Assembly: GCF_014696065.1 (NCBI RefSeq) | Contig: NZ_JACJPL010000026.1 | Span: 248,001-312,000 of the forward strand | Direction: 5' to 3' | DNA: 64,000 bases | Origin: Leptolyngbya sp. FACHB-261 | GTDB taxonomy: Bacteria; Cyanobacteriota; Cyanobacteriia; FACHB-261 | Translations under genes and position numbers: made by a program | In this document: positions 43,093-51,907 of the stretch, piece by piece | Numbering within the stretch: the stretch's first letter is position 1 | Layout: every line of letters starts with the position of its first letter | The notes under the pieces: generated by a model | The model's input: only the letters and a program-made list of their open reading frames with translations | What the model was told of the DNA's origin: nothing | The model's database searches: none

Positions 43093-43425
43093 ATGAATAA
43101 TAGCCATAGCAGATCCTTCGCGCCCACTTGGGGTGAAGAGCAAAAGTCGAAGGGAGCTACCTGGACAGCGACCGGAGGGCAGGGCAGTTATGCCTTCACT
43201 AGCTTAGATATAGGCACTCAATACATTATAAAGTCTAAAGGCCAGAAGAATGGTCGCAAGGTTGTGCTTTTAGACAGATGGACTTATGACGAAGAAAAGC
43301 ATGGTGATACTCGATATGATCCCCAAGGTTTTTTTTATAACGGTGCTAGAGTTCGCTATCTAGATACTGGCAAAGTAGACAGAATTGAGTGGGCAAAACT
43401 TGCTCCATTACCAACAGAAGCTTAA
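43093..43425 (+). CDS. Hypothetical protein, 110 aa
   Basis: A 110-residue soluble protein of unknown family. It begins NNSHSRSFAPTWGEEQKSKG and continues with beta-strand-like segments TQYIIKSKGQKNGRKVVLLD and FFYNGARVRYLDTG; it is rich in Gly, Lys and aromatic residues and has no Cys, signal peptide or TM segment. It could be a small beta-barrel of the SH3 or KOW type, but this is only an impression. The codon use is normal for the window. A 10-base inverted repeat follows the stop. Confidence 0.7.
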   Translation: MNNSHSRSFAPTWGEEQKSKGATWTATGGQGSYAFTSLDIGTQYIIKSKGQKNGRKVVLLDRWTYDEEKHGDTRYDPQGFFYNGARVRYLDTGKVDRIEWAKLAPLPTEA

Positions 43426-43435
43426 CCTTATTGGA

Positions 43436-43470
43436 CCAAATCTCCAAGCAAAGTATACAAGGAGATTTGG
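43436..43470 (+). terminator. Hairpin after the 110-residue ORF
   Basis: Perfect arms CCAAATCTCC and GGAGATTTGG separated by 15 bases, starting 10 bases after the stop codon. No strong T-run follows. Confidence 0.5.
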
Positions 43471-43526
43471 CATTCTTAAGGTTTAGAGTTTTTAGCTATA
43501 TCAATTAGGCAAGTTTTTCTGGCATT

Positions 43527-43559
43527 CCGCTGTTTAGCTTAACGAAGCTAAACAGGCGG
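43527..43559. terminator. Strong hairpin at the 3' end of the minus-strand ORF
   Basis: TGTTTAGCTT/AAGCTAAACA with an AACG loop, extended by CCGC/GCGG across one bulged G. It overlaps the stop codon of the gene at 43534 and lies between two convergent genes, so it may end transcription from both sides. Confidence 0.55.
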
Positions 43560-44058
43560 ATTTTAACTGTGAAGCTTTGCGTGTCCAAGCTTCGCTTAAT
43601 AAAAGAGTATCTGCTACTCGTTGAAAGTCGAAGGGATGGGGTGGCTCTTGAGCCCAAGTAGTTGCATTGTCACTACTGTGAGTTTTAACAAAGCTGACTA
43701 TCCAAGGGAGAAAATCAAGAATTTCTTCTGGAAGAACCGTCAATTCAAGATGCCAATCTCGATTCAAACCTTGACACTCTTTGCCCCAAGTTGCACGTGG
43801 CGCAATGCCAATGCCCCTGTTCACGCTGACCCGCAGTAGAAACGGACGTTCAGGGATTAATTCATCAGGCGCAGAATGGGCCTGAATACGCACATAATTC
43901 AATTGCTGCTTATCATCTAACCAGGTTGCAATATAAGAATCCCCCGTTTGAGAGTTGCCAGTCAAAGTCACCGGCGTCTTCATGGCGGTTGTAAAGAGAT
44001 TGTAGAACTCGCGCCTGAGACCGACAACAGTCCGGATTGCTTCTGGGGTCACAGTCAA
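43534..44058 (-). CDS. Hypothetical protein, 174 aa
   Basis: A 174-residue protein that starts at TTG 44058 (AGAGG four bases upstream) or at GTG 44052. It begins with a helical segment EAIRTVVGLRREFYNLFTTA, followed by beta-rich segments SYIATWLDDKQQLNYVRIQ and RPFLLRVSVNRGIGIAP, and a helical end. No signal peptide, TM segment or metal motif is visible. I do not recognise the family. Convergent with the 110-residue gene; a shared hairpin lies between them. Confidence 0.65.
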   Translation of the reverse strand: MTVTPEAIRTVVGLRREFYNLFTTAMKTPVTLTGNSQTGDSYIATWLDDKQQLNYVRIQAHSAPDELIPERPFLLRVSVNRGIGIAPRATWGKECQGLNRDWHLELTVLPEEILDFLPWIVSFVKTHSSDNATTWAQEPPHPFDFQRVADTLLLSEAWTRKASQLKSACLASLS

Positions 44059-44553
44059 TTTGCCTCTTAGATAAGACTCGCCAGAACTCGCGCAGCTCAG
44101 CGAACACCTCTAGAATAGCTTGTTTTTCGGGGTTTTCGGGTTCTTATCTCAGCGTTCATTAACCTAGCCCTTCTGTTTTAGGGCTTTACCAGCTGACAAA
44201 AATAACCTAATCGAGTAGGGTAACAACTCTCAACAAAAGCTCGGAATCATACATGCCAAGGACTTTGGAGCTTGCGAAAGAATTCGTATACTTACTAAAT
44301 GCAACGGCCTCTCATAAACCAGCTATACTCAGATCAAGGCTCAAGTCTGTCAAAGACTTTCTCGATCTAAAACTGCTCCATTCCTTTCCGCTCTAGCTCC
44401 TGGCTCTTTAAATGGGATGCCAATTCTATCGGTATTATGATGGGGTCAGCAGTTACTTTTAGAAGCCCGATTTACTAAATTCAGTTGTTTGAGTTAGAGC
44501 GATAACTCAGGCGAACCTCTAAATCACTTAGTTTTCAGATAGGAGCAAAATCA
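44059..44553. other. Intergenic region before the 74-residue ORF
   Basis: 495 bases between divergent genes. The only candidate gene is the weak 47-codon ORF at 44253. No clear terminator or dyad is visible. Confidence 0.4.
44253..44396 (+). CDS. Possible 47-residue ORF
   Basis: ATG to TAG. The product (MPRTLELAKEFVYLLNATAS, then KPAILRSRLKSVKDFL) is helical and basic with a protein-like look, but only GGAA lies upstream as a ribosome-binding site and I recognise no family. Low confidence. Confidence 0.2.
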   Translation: MPRTLELAKEFVYLLNATASHKPAILRSRLKSVKDFLDLKLLHSFPL

Positions 44554-44778
44554 ATGATTTCTGATAACGTTCGCGTTAAGCCTGAGACCCGCAACCATCA
44601 AGGGTATTTCATCCTTGAAGCATCCTACATGCTGATGGATATTGACCAGAACGGTTGGGCTTTGATTTGTATCGATGAGTCTAGTTGCCAGTATGTTGAT
44701 CCCGATGCTCTCCGCATGCCCAAAGGCTGGAAGGCAACGGCTGAGGCTGAAGTAGCTCAGGCGGCTGTCCAAGCCTAA
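44554..44778 (+). CDS. Hypothetical protein, 74 aa
   Basis: A 74-residue acidic protein with AGGAG eight bases before the ATG, so the start is well supported. It contains GYFILEASYMLMDIDQNGW and ALICIDESSCQYVD, then a helical Ala/Glu-rich end. No signal peptide or TM segment. I believe similar short proteins occur in other cyanobacteria but cannot name a family. Structured RNA-like repeats follow between 44813 and 44967. Confidence 0.75.
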   Translation: MISDNVRVKPETRNHQGYFILEASYMLMDIDQNGWALICIDESSCQYVDPDALRMPKGWKATAEAEVAQAAVQA

Positions 44779-44812
44779 GCAGGCTGCGGTCGTAGATTTA
44801 GGATTGAGTGCG

Positions 44813-44868
44813 CACTATGGGCAGATGCTTAGAGCCTGTAGACTGGCTAAAAAGCTTTGCTCATAGTG
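44813..44868 (+). other. Imperfect long hairpin downstream of the 74-residue gene
   Basis: CACTATGGGCA (44813-44823) pairs with TGCTCATAGTG (44858-44868) with one mismatch, enclosing an AGCC/GGCT inner stem. It could stabilise the 3' end of the preceding transcript. Confidence 0.35.
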
Positions 44869-44888
44869 TCACACTTTATTCGGTTATT

Positions 44889-44967
44889 CTCTGCTAAGCA
44901 AATTATCTGTCTTGGCAGAGTTATCCTTTTAGATTGAGTGCTTAAGCTTGAGCATCTTGCTCTTTTT
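44889..44967 (+). terminator. Two terminator-like hairpins in tandem
   Basis: First hairpin: CTCTGCTAAG/CTTGGCAGAG (44889-44920), then TTATCCTTTT. Second hairpin: GAGCA-TCT-TGCTC (44950-44962), then TTTTT. Together they separate the small ORF from the convergent ABC transporter gene. Confidence 0.6.
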
Positions 44968-45026
44968 AAGTCTGGAATCTTAAAATACAATTACTAACTC
45001 GAAACATCCACTGAGGTTCATTGGGA

Positions 45027-46850
45027 TTAGCTACCAGTGGAATTTGTGTACTGGGCTGACTGCTGCTGCCGTCGTAGTTGCCTGGCTTGAATATGATCTA
45101 AATGCACTTCTGGCGTCGCTTGAATGAGCTTGCGCGTGTAATCCTGGGCAGGTGCTTTAAAGATCGTTTCAGCAGGGCCGATTTCTTCAATTTTGCCCCG
45201 GTTCATCACCATAATGCGGTCGCTCATAAATTTCACTACGCTGAGATCGTGGGAAATGAACAGGTAAGTGAGCTGAAACTCGCTCTGCAATTCCTTGAGC
45301 AGATTTAAAACCTGAGCCTGGACAGAGACATCTAGGGCTGAGACAGATTCATCACAGATGATGAATTTGGGACTAACAGCCAAGGCTCGGGCAATACAGA
45401 CGCGCTGGCGCTGACCACCCGATAGCTCATGGGGATAACGACGCATTAAGTCTGGGTTTAAACCCACACGCTCTAGCAAATAGGCGGCTCGTCCTCGGCG
45501 CTGGCGCTCCCCAGCTTCAATGGCATGGATGCGCATAGGCTCGATCACAGCATCGCCAATCGCCATGCGTGAATCTAGGGAACCAAATGGATCCTGAAAG
45601 ATCATTTGTAGATGCCGTCGTAAAGCTCGAAGTGGCTGAGCCTTGAGTGTTGTTAGATTTTGATTATCGAAAATAACTTGGCCCCCGCTGGGTTCGATCA
45701 GCCGCAACAAAGCTCGCCCCAATGTAGTTTTGCCACACCCTGATTCCCCCACCAAACCCAAGGTTTCGCCTGGATGAATTTCGAAAGAAACACCATTGAC
45801 GGCTGCGGTGTAACGAGCAGTTCGTCCCAGCCAAGCTCGGATTGGAAAGAAGACTTGCAGATTCTGCACGGACAAGAGAGGGGCTTGCTGCTGCAATCTG
45901 GTCAAGCGTTGATCCAGCTCAGTTTGGCTGACTACCGGTGGCGCTGCGACGCCAACCCTGGCTTGGAGCATGGGCTCGCCACTGGTTGAAGTAACCACTT
46001 CCATGAAATCGGCAACAGTGGGCAAGTAATCCAGACGTGGCTGCAGTTGGGGCCGGCAATTGAGAAGTCCAGTGGTGTAGGGATGCTGCGGCTTGGTAAA
46101 AATTTGCTCGGCAGAATCGTACTCGACCTGTTTGCCTTGATACATAACGGCAACCGAATCGGCAATCTGAGCAACTACTCCCAAGTCGTGAGTGATAAAC
46201 AGAATAGACATACCGCGTCGCTCCTGCACCTCTTGGAGCAACTGCAAGATCGTGGCCTGCACGGTGACATCTAACGCTGTTGTCGGTTCATCCGCGATGA
46301 GCAAGGCTGGATTGCCACTCAGAGCCATTGCAATCATCACACGCTGAATTTGTCCCCCTGATAATTCATGGGGGTAACGGTTCATAATTGCCCTGGGATT
46401 GGGCAGCTTGACTTCTTCGAATAGAGCAACCGTTCGAGCCTGAGCTTCTCGGTACGATATAGTTTCGTGTAACTGAATCGCCTCAATCACTTGAGAACCA
46501 CAGGTGTAAACCGGGTTCAAGGAAGTAAGTGGTTCCTGAAACACCATTGAGATCTGGCCGCCTCGATAAAGGCGCATTGCCTGATTGGAGAAGGCCAAAA
46601 GATTGACCGGCTCAGGTGAACTTGAACGGGCCGATCGAAATAGAATCTCGCCGGTAACACGAGCCGATTTAGGCAGCAGTCCTAGAAGAGCAAGAGCGGC
46701 AGTTGATTTGCCAGAGCCAGATTCACCGACAATGCCCAAGGTTTCGCCAAGTGCCAGACTAAATGACAAATCTTGAACGGCACGAACTGTCTCGGTTTCC
46801 GTTAAAAACTCAACGGACAAATGACGAACATCCAGAACAGAACCGCTCAT
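45027..46850 (-). CDS. Fused dipeptide/oligopeptide ABC ATPase (DppD-DppF type)
   Basis: A 607-residue protein with two complete ABC ATPase modules. The first has Walker [10 protein letters not shown] (K48), signature LSGGQIQRV and Walker [13 protein letters not shown]. The second has GESGCGKTT (K374), LSGGQRQRV and [12 protein letters not shown]. Each module carries the C-terminal oligopeptide motif ([18 protein letters not shown]). Asp replacing the usual Glu-Pro order in the second Walker B (CDESVS) is common in DppF. It energises an oligopeptide/dipeptide-type importer. It is divergent from the binding protein, amidase and permease genes at 47083-51484, which are surely its partners. Confidence 0.96.
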   Translation of the reverse strand: MSGSVLDVRHLSVEFLTETETVRAVQDLSFSLALGETLGIVGESGSGKSTAALALLGLLPKSARVTGEILFRSARSSSPEPVNLLAFSNQAMRLYRGGQISMVFQEPLTSLNPVYTCGSQVIEAIQLHETISYREAQARTVALFEEVKLPNPRAIMNRYPHELSGGQIQRVMIAMALSGNPALLIADEPTTALDVTVQATILQLLQEVQERRGMSILFITHDLGVVAQIADSVAVMYQGKQVEYDSAEQIFTKPQHPYTTGLLNCRPQLQPRLDYLPTVADFMEVVTSTSGEPMLQARVGVAAPPVVSQTELDQRLTRLQQQAPLLSVQNLQVFFPIRAWLGRTARYTAAVNGVSFEIHPGETLGLVGESGCGKTTLGRALLRLIEPSGGQVIFDNQNLTTLKAQPLRALRRHLQMIFQDPFGSLDSRMAIGDAVIEPMRIHAIEAGERQRRGRAAYLLERVGLNPDLMRRYPHELSGGQRQRVCIARALAVSPKFIICDESVSALDVSVQAQVLNLLKELQSEFQLTYLFISHDLSVVKFMSDRIMVMNRGKIEEIGPAETIFKAPAQDYTRKLIQATPEVHLDHIQARQLRRQQQSAQYTNSTGS

Positions 46851-47013
46851 GCTGCTGAGATATCTCGTTCAAAACTAATGGCTAGTTTAGCGGGGCTTGT
46901 CATTTTCGGGCGCTGCTTTAGTAACTTTTGAATTGCCACTCAAAAGGCTTCAGCTTGATTTTGCAAGACCTGCTTCAGCCTGCTCAGCAAACAGTTTTGT
47001 GAAAGGAAAAACT

Positions 47014-47027
47014 GTAGTCTTTAATAC
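47014..47027 (+). promoter_or_regulatory. NtcA-like palindrome GTA-N8-TAC
   Basis: GTAGTCTTTAATAC matches the NtcA consensus exactly. It sits 55 bases before the preferred start of the binding-protein gene and 163 bases from the divergent ATPase start. No TAN3T box lies at the ideal 22-base distance downstream, so the match could be chance; the nitrogen-related function of the operon supports it. Confidence 0.4.
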
Positions 47028-47082
47028 CATTTGCTGCTTCTACTCTGGCAAGATAGTGCCTACTGTGTTCGAAGTATCTATT

Positions 47083-48771
47083 GTGAAACGCGTGAACGTG
47101 AGGATAGGGCAGGGTCTTATCCCAACTCTTGCACTGGCTTTGGTTCTTGCTCTGCAAAGCTGTAATTCTTCCGCCTCCAACCCTCAACCGGCTACCCCTG
47201 CAAACGCGGAAAGTGCGAGTAACCAATGCACAAATGTGGGCGGCAGCATGGTCATGACCTGGAAGGACGATGTCTCTACCCTCGACCCAGCGATTGGCTA
47301 CGACTGGCAAAACTGGTCAATGATCAAAAGCCTGTTTGGCCGTCTACTCGATTATGAGCCGGGAACGACCAAGCTCAGACCAGATTTGGCAGAGAGTTAC
47401 ACTATTTCTGAAGACGGGAAGATTTACACGTTCAAACTACGCTCTGATATCAAGTTTCACAATGGGCGTGCGATGACCGCTGAGGATGTGAAGTATTCCA
47501 TCGAGCGGATGTTGGACCCCAAAACGAAAAGCCCAGGTCAGGGGTTCTATACAGATATCAAAGGTTTTAAAGAATTTGTCGATGGCAAAGCCAAGGAAGT
47601 CAGCGGCGTCAAAGTTGTTGACCCAAGCACAGTCAGCGTTGAACTGAGTCAGCCCAATGCTGCTTTTCTTCACTTGATGGCGATTAACTTCTCGGCAGTC
47701 GTCCCCAAAGAAGAAGTTGAGAAATACGGCGAAGATTTCGGTAAACATCCGGTTGGTACCGGCCCCTACAAACTGGCGAAGTGGGATTTAGGCAAACAAC
47801 TTGTTTTCGAACGTAATGCCACTTACCATCTAGCCTGTGTACCCAAGCTCGATCAAATTACCTTTGAAATCGGCCAGGAACCCACCGTGGCGCTCTTGCG
47901 TTTAGAGCGAGGCGAAGTTGATGCTCTTGGTGATGGCCTACCGCCTTCACGCTTTGTCGATTTCACCAGTAATCCCAAGAACAAAGACCTGTTTGCCAAT
48001 GATGTTCAGATGCAAACAGGTTATGTGGCGATTAACACTCAAATCAAACCGTTTGACAATGTGAAGGTGCGTCAAGCACTGAACATGGCGATCAACAAAG
48101 AGCGCGTCATTCAAATTATCAATGGTCGGGCTAAAGTAGCGACCCAAGTTCTACCACCGATCATGCCTGGTTACGACCCGGCTTACAAAGGCTACGAGTA
48201 CAATCCTCAGAAAGCCAAAGCCCTACTAGCCGAAGCAGGCTTTGCCAATGGCTTCAGTACCCAGTTGTTCGCTAACAATACTGATCCCAATCCCCGGATT
48301 GCTCAGGCCATCCAACAGGATCTAGCCGCCGTTGGCATCAAAGCCGAGCTTAAAACCCAGGCGCAATCGACGGTCATTGCAGCCGGAGGAGAGAAGCAGG
48401 GTGCACCCCTAATTTGGTCGGGTGGCATGGCCTGGATCGCCGATTTTCCGGATCCATCCAATTTCTACTGGCCAATTTTATCCTGTACCTCTGTTGGTCC
48501 AGGCAGCTGGAATTGGGCCTGGTATTGCAACGAATCTTTGGATGCAATGGCCAAACAGGCAGATGCCATGGTCAAACCGGAACAGGCAGAAGCTCGCGCT
48601 GAAATGTATAAGCAGATTTTCACGAAAGTGATGGATGACGCTCCCTGGGTGCCTATTTTCAACGAACAGCGGTTTAACGTTCACTCGGCTAAATTAGCGG
48701 GTCCTGGCAACGTGTGGATCGACCCAGTGCGCACCCCATTTAATTACGACTACATCTATGCAGAAAACTAA
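47083..48771 (+). CDS. ABC transporter solute-binding lipoprotein, family 5
   Basis: About 562 residues from GTG 47083. An open frame extends to 46897, but GTG 47083 places a proper lipoprotein signal at the start: basic KRVNVR, a hydrophobic core and lipobox ALQSC with Cys27. The mature protein has SBP_bac_5 motifs: WKDDVSTLDPAIGYDWQNW, YTFKLRSDIKFHNGRAMTAED, VGTGPYKLAKW and NPRIAQAIQQDLAAVGI. It captures oligopeptides, dipeptides or amide-like solutes outside the inner membrane. The coding end overlaps the next gene, an amidase, by 14 bases, so the operon is coupled. Confidence 0.93.
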   Translation: MKRVNVRIGQGLIPTLALALVLALQSCNSSASNPQPATPANAESASNQCTNVGGSMVMTWKDDVSTLDPAIGYDWQNWSMIKSLFGRLLDYEPGTTKLRPDLAESYTISEDGKIYTFKLRSDIKFHNGRAMTAEDVKYSIERMLDPKTKSPGQGFYTDIKGFKEFVDGKAKEVSGVKVVDPSTVSVELSQPNAAFLHLMAINFSAVVPKEEVEKYGEDFGKHPVGTGPYKLAKWDLGKQLVFERNATYHLACVPKLDQITFEIGQEPTVALLRLERGEVDALGDGLPPSRFVDFTSNPKNKDLFANDVQMQTGYVAINTQIKPFDNVKVRQALNMAINKERVIQIINGRAKVATQVLPPIMPGYDPAYKGYEYNPQKAKALLAEAGFANGFSTQLFANNTDPNPRIAQAIQQDLAAVGIKAELKTQAQSTVIAAGGEKQGAPLIWSGGMAWIADFPDPSNFYWPILSCTSVGPGSWNWAWYCNESLDAMAKQADAMVKPEQAEARAEMYKQIFTKVMDDAPWVPIFNEQRFNVHSAKLAGPGNVWIDPVRTPFNYDYIYAEN

Positions 48772-49699
48772 CCACACGATCCACGCAGGCCACCATCACT
48801 ACGGTTGGGATCGCTCCTTGCCGCCGATCCTAACTGTGGCTCCTGGTGAGACCGTTGAGCTAGACATTCAAGATGCCTCCAGTGGCCAGCTCACCCCTGA
48901 TTCAACTGTGGCGGATGTCCTAGCCTTCGACTTTAGCCGGACGAATCCAGTCACCGGACCCATATACATTGAAGGTGCGGAACCCGGCGATGCGGTCAAG
49001 TTGACGGTACAGCACTTTCAGCCCTCCGGCTGGGGCTGGACGGCGATTATTCCAGGCTTTGGTTTGCTCGCAGACCAGTTTCCTGAAGCCGCCCTTCATA
49101 TTTGGCGCTATGACTCTCAAGCTTTGACCCCTGCGGCCTATGGACCGGGTGGACGAGTTCCACTTAAGCCTTTTGCAGGCACCATTGGTCTCGCCCTAGC
49201 GGAGCCTGGATTGCACAGTGTTGTGCCACCGCGCCGAGTCGGTGGTAACCTGGACATCCGCGATCTCGCTGTGGGGTCAATCCTGTATTTGCCAGTAGAA
49301 GTGGCAGGGGGGCTGCTCTCAATCGGTGACACTCACGCGGCTCAGGGCGATGGGGAAGTCTGTGGAACTGCGATCGAGAGTCCTATGGGTGCCGCATTCA
49401 CCATTGATTTAGTGAAGGGGGCCAATCTCAAGTTCCCCCATTTTGAAACCAGCACACCCGTAACGAATCACTTAGATCGCAAGGGCTACTACGTCACCAC
49501 CGGTATCAGTCCCGACTTGATGATCGGAGCCCGCGAGGCGGTCAGTGGCATGATCGATTGGTTAGGCAAAGCCCATCAAATGGATGCCGCTGAAGCTTAC
49601 ATGCTCTGTAGCGTTTGTGCGGATCTGCGCATCAGTGAAGTTGTGGATATGCCCAATTGGGTTGTGTCCTGTTATTTTCCAAAGGTTGTGTTTGAGTAG
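48758..49699 (+). CDS. Acetamidase/formamidase family protein
   Basis: A 313-residue FmdA_AmdA-family hydrolase. Key segments: HHHYGWDRSLPPILTVAPGE at the start, GPIYIEGAEPGDAVKLTV, GLHSVVPPRRVGGNLDIRDL, LSIGDTHAAQGDGEVCGTAIE and YYVTTGISPDLM. Family enzymes release ammonia from formamide, acetamide or related short amides; they are cytosolic. The gene is placed between the binding protein and the permeases, which suggests that the importer brings in the amide substrate. It is not a classical amidase-signature enzyme. The exact substrate is not visible from the sequence. Confidence 0.93.
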   Translation: MQKTNHTIHAGHHHYGWDRSLPPILTVAPGETVELDIQDASSGQLTPDSTVADVLAFDFSRTNPVTGPIYIEGAEPGDAVKLTVQHFQPSGWGWTAIIPGFGLLADQFPEAALHIWRYDSQALTPAAYGPGGRVPLKPFAGTIGLALAEPGLHSVVPPRRVGGNLDIRDLAVGSILYLPVEVAGGLLSIGDTHAAQGDGEVCGTAIESPMGAAFTIDLVKGANLKFPHFETSTPVTNHLDRKGYYVTTGISPDLMIGAREAVSGMIDWLGKAHQMDAAEAYMLCSVCADLRISEVVDMPNWVVSCYFPKVVFE

Positions 49700-49708
49700 A
49701 CTGCCAAC

Positions 49709-50554
49709 ATGACCTTTTGGCAACGATTCCAACGGGACAAATTAGCAGTGGCAGCGGCTCTGTTGGTTCTACTTTTCAGTCTGGTTGCCATTGCGGCTCC
49801 CCTGCTGGCACCTTACGATCCAACCGAGCAATTTTTTGATGGGTTGAGTTTACAGGGAGCGCCACTATCACCCAGCCCGAAGTATTGGCTGGGGACTGAT
49901 CTCCTAGGGCGGGACTTGTTATCTCGCTTGATTTTCGGTTCACGCGCCTCCTTATTGATTGGCCTAATTGCGAACTCTATAGCCGTGCTACTAGGTACGC
50001 TACTAGGCACGCTGGCAGGTTTTTGGCGCGGGCCGATCGGCGGAGCCATTATGCGCTTCACTGACTTGATGATGGCCTTTCCGGCTCTGTTGTTAGCCAT
50101 TGCTCTGGCAGCAATTTTGCGGCCTAGCCTGTGGATTGTGGCACTGGTGATTGCTTTGGTGAACTGGGTCCAAATCGCCCGTGTGATCTATACCCAGGTC
50201 ACCTCGTTGGTTGAACAAGAGTACATCCAAGCGGCTCGTGGCTTAGGCACCAATTCATGGCAATTGCTGGCCTGGCACCTAGTGCCCCATCTAATCCCAA
50301 CCATGCTGATTTGGGGCACATTGGGCATTTCTACAACGGTCTTACAAGAGGCAACACTCTCGTTTTTAGGGGTGGGGGTGCAGCCGCCTCTAGCGTCTTG
50401 GGGCGGCATCATCAACGAAAGCCAATCTTTTTTGCAAACCGCACCCTGGTTGGTGTTCTTTCCAGGATTTTCCATTGTGCTTTTGGCACTGGCTTTTAAT
50501 GTTCTGGGTGATGGGGTTCGTGATGCGTTGGATCCGACTGAGCGAGGCCGTTAG
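49709..50554 (+). CDS. ABC transporter permease, DppC-like
   Basis: A 281-residue inner-membrane permease with six helices. The DppC-type N-terminus LAVAAALLVLLFSLVAIAAP and GTDLLGRDLLSRLIFGSRAS are diagnostic, and the ATPase-contact EAA loop is QEYIQAARGLGTNSWQLLAWH-like (cytoplasmic). The family also includes NikC and OppC. It follows the amidase gene with a 9-base gap; its stop codon is followed directly by the ATG of the DppB-like gene. The C-before-B order is unusual compared with classical dpp operons. Confidence 0.95.
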   Translation: MTFWQRFQRDKLAVAAALLVLLFSLVAIAAPLLAPYDPTEQFFDGLSLQGAPLSPSPKYWLGTDLLGRDLLSRLIFGSRASLLIGLIANSIAVLLGTLLGTLAGFWRGPIGGAIMRFTDLMMAFPALLLAIALAAILRPSLWIVALVIALVNWVQIARVIYTQVTSLVEQEYIQAARGLGTNSWQLLAWHLVPHLIPTMLIWGTLGISTTVLQEATLSFLGVGVQPPLASWGGIINESQSFLQTAPWLVFFPGFSIVLLALAFNVLGDGVRDALDPTERGR

Positions 50555-51484
50555 ATGAAGCAGTATTGGGAGTATTTGGCACAGCGATTATTGCAGGCAG
50601 TCTTTGTGCTGGTTGGCATTAGTTTGATCACATTTCTGCTCACCTTCCTCATTCCTGCCGACCCTGTTCGCATGATTGCTGGACGTAGTGCCACGGCAGA
50701 AACAGTAGAGTCAATCCGTCGACAATTGGGTCTAGATCAACCTCTACTGCTCCAGTACTGGCACTATTTGCTGCGCTTATTGCAGGGAGATCTAGGCCGT
50801 TCCTACATTCAACGCACCGAAGTGACTGAACTAGTGATGAGCCGTCTGCCAGCCACGTTGTTATTAATGGCTGGTGCGATTGTCTTCGAGTTGCTGATCG
50901 GTTTAAGCGCGGGCATTTATGCGGCCCTACGGCGAGACAGCGGCGTCGACCGCCTAGTCATGGTTGCCTCGTTTGTAGGTGTTTCTGCGCCTCAATTTGT
51001 AGTTGGTCTCATTTTGCTCTACCTGTTTGCCTATCAGTTAGGTTGGTTTCCTCTGGGTGGCTATGGTACTTGGAGACATCTAGTGCTGCCTGCCTTGACT
51101 CTGGGCCTAACCGGAGGCGGCTGGTACTCACGCATGATGCGCTCTTCATTGGTCAATGTCCTACGCCAGGGCTATATCCGTACAGCCTGGGCTAAAGGTG
51201 CATCGGAGCGGCGTGTGATCTTCAAACATGCCTTGCGCAATGCGATTCCCCCAATTGTTGCCATGATTGGCTTGGATGTCGGCGTATTTGCAGCCGGTGC
51301 GGTGGTAGTTGAGAGTGTGTTCGGCTGGCCAGGTCTGGGTCAACTGGCCTGGCAAGCGATTCAAGTGGTTGATATTCCGATTATTACAGGCGTGGTGGTT
51401 GTGGCGGCAGTAGGCATTCTGTTGGGGAATCTCATTGCCGATCTGGTAATGCCCTGGATTGATCCTCGCATTCAGTTGCGCTGA
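50555..51484 (+). CDS. ABC transporter permease, DppB-like
   Basis: A 309-residue inner-membrane permease. The start YLAQRLLQAVFVLVGISLIT, then FLIPADPVRMIAGRSATAE and GLDQPLLLQYWHYLLRLLQG, are typical of DppB/OppB. The EAA loop appears as YIRTAWAKGASERRVIFKHA. It completes the importer with the DppC-like permease, the lipoprotein and the divergent fused ATPase. No start spacing exists (TAG directly followed by ATG), consistent with translational coupling. Confidence 0.96.
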   Translation: MKQYWEYLAQRLLQAVFVLVGISLITFLLTFLIPADPVRMIAGRSATAETVESIRRQLGLDQPLLLQYWHYLLRLLQGDLGRSYIQRTEVTELVMSRLPATLLLMAGAIVFELLIGLSAGIYAALRRDSGVDRLVMVASFVGVSAPQFVVGLILLYLFAYQLGWFPLGGYGTWRHLVLPALTLGLTGGGWYSRMMRSSLVNVLRQGYIRTAWAKGASERRVIFKHALRNAIPPIVAMIGLDVGVFAAGAVVVESVFGWPGLGQLAWQAIQVVDIPIITGVVVVAAVGILLGNLIADLVMPWIDPRIQLR

Positions 51485-51548
51485 GGCTGCCTCTGTAGCA
51501 GCTCAATTGAACCGTATTACAATAAGATCCCGGCCTTGGGAGATCGCC

Positions 51549-51848
51549 ATGTCTGATCCAACTTCTGCCCCCAGCACCTCAACCATCAAACCCCTGCAAA
51601 CCCTGGTTGGAGTGAGCGTGACAGCTGGTATCTCCGTGGGACTTGGCTTCTTAGCTGCTTCAATTGCGCAGAAATTGGGCACCACTCCCCTGCCTCAAGG
51701 TAACGCCACTGCGGCCAATGTTGCTTCAGCCGTCCGCACCTTCCTGTTGGGCTTCTGCATCATGGGGTCAGTGATCTTCGGCGTAGTGGCCCTGGGCGTT
51801 CTGGCCTGGACGATACAGCAACTTCTATTACCCAAGACCAATTCCTGA
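51549..51848 (+). CDS. DUF3082-like small membrane protein
   Basis: A 99-residue protein from ATG 51549; a longer frame from 51459 lacks coding character and runs over the preceding stop. Two membrane helices: GVSVTAGISVGLGFLAASIA and FLLGFCIMGSVIFGVVALGVLA, separated by a polar Asn/Thr loop. The size and layout fit DUF3082, known in cyanobacteria and plastids. No function is known. It is 64 bases after the DppB-like gene but is not obviously part of that operon. Confidence 0.8.
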   Translation: MSDPTSAPSTSTIKPLQTLVGVSVTAGISVGLGFLAASIAQKLGTTPLPQGNATAANVASAVRTFLLGFCIMGSVIFGVVALGVLAWTIQQLLLPKTNS

Positions 51849-51907
51849 ACCTGATTATTTGGGGTCAGTTCGCAACCCGAGTGGTTTGTAAGCCTTTTGG
51901 CTCATAG

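Noticed and set aside
46897-47082. Upstream extension of the binding-protein gene
   Set aside because: Using it would bury the lipoprotein signal about 60 residues inside the protein and cover the promoter; GTG 47083 gives a normal signal peptide.
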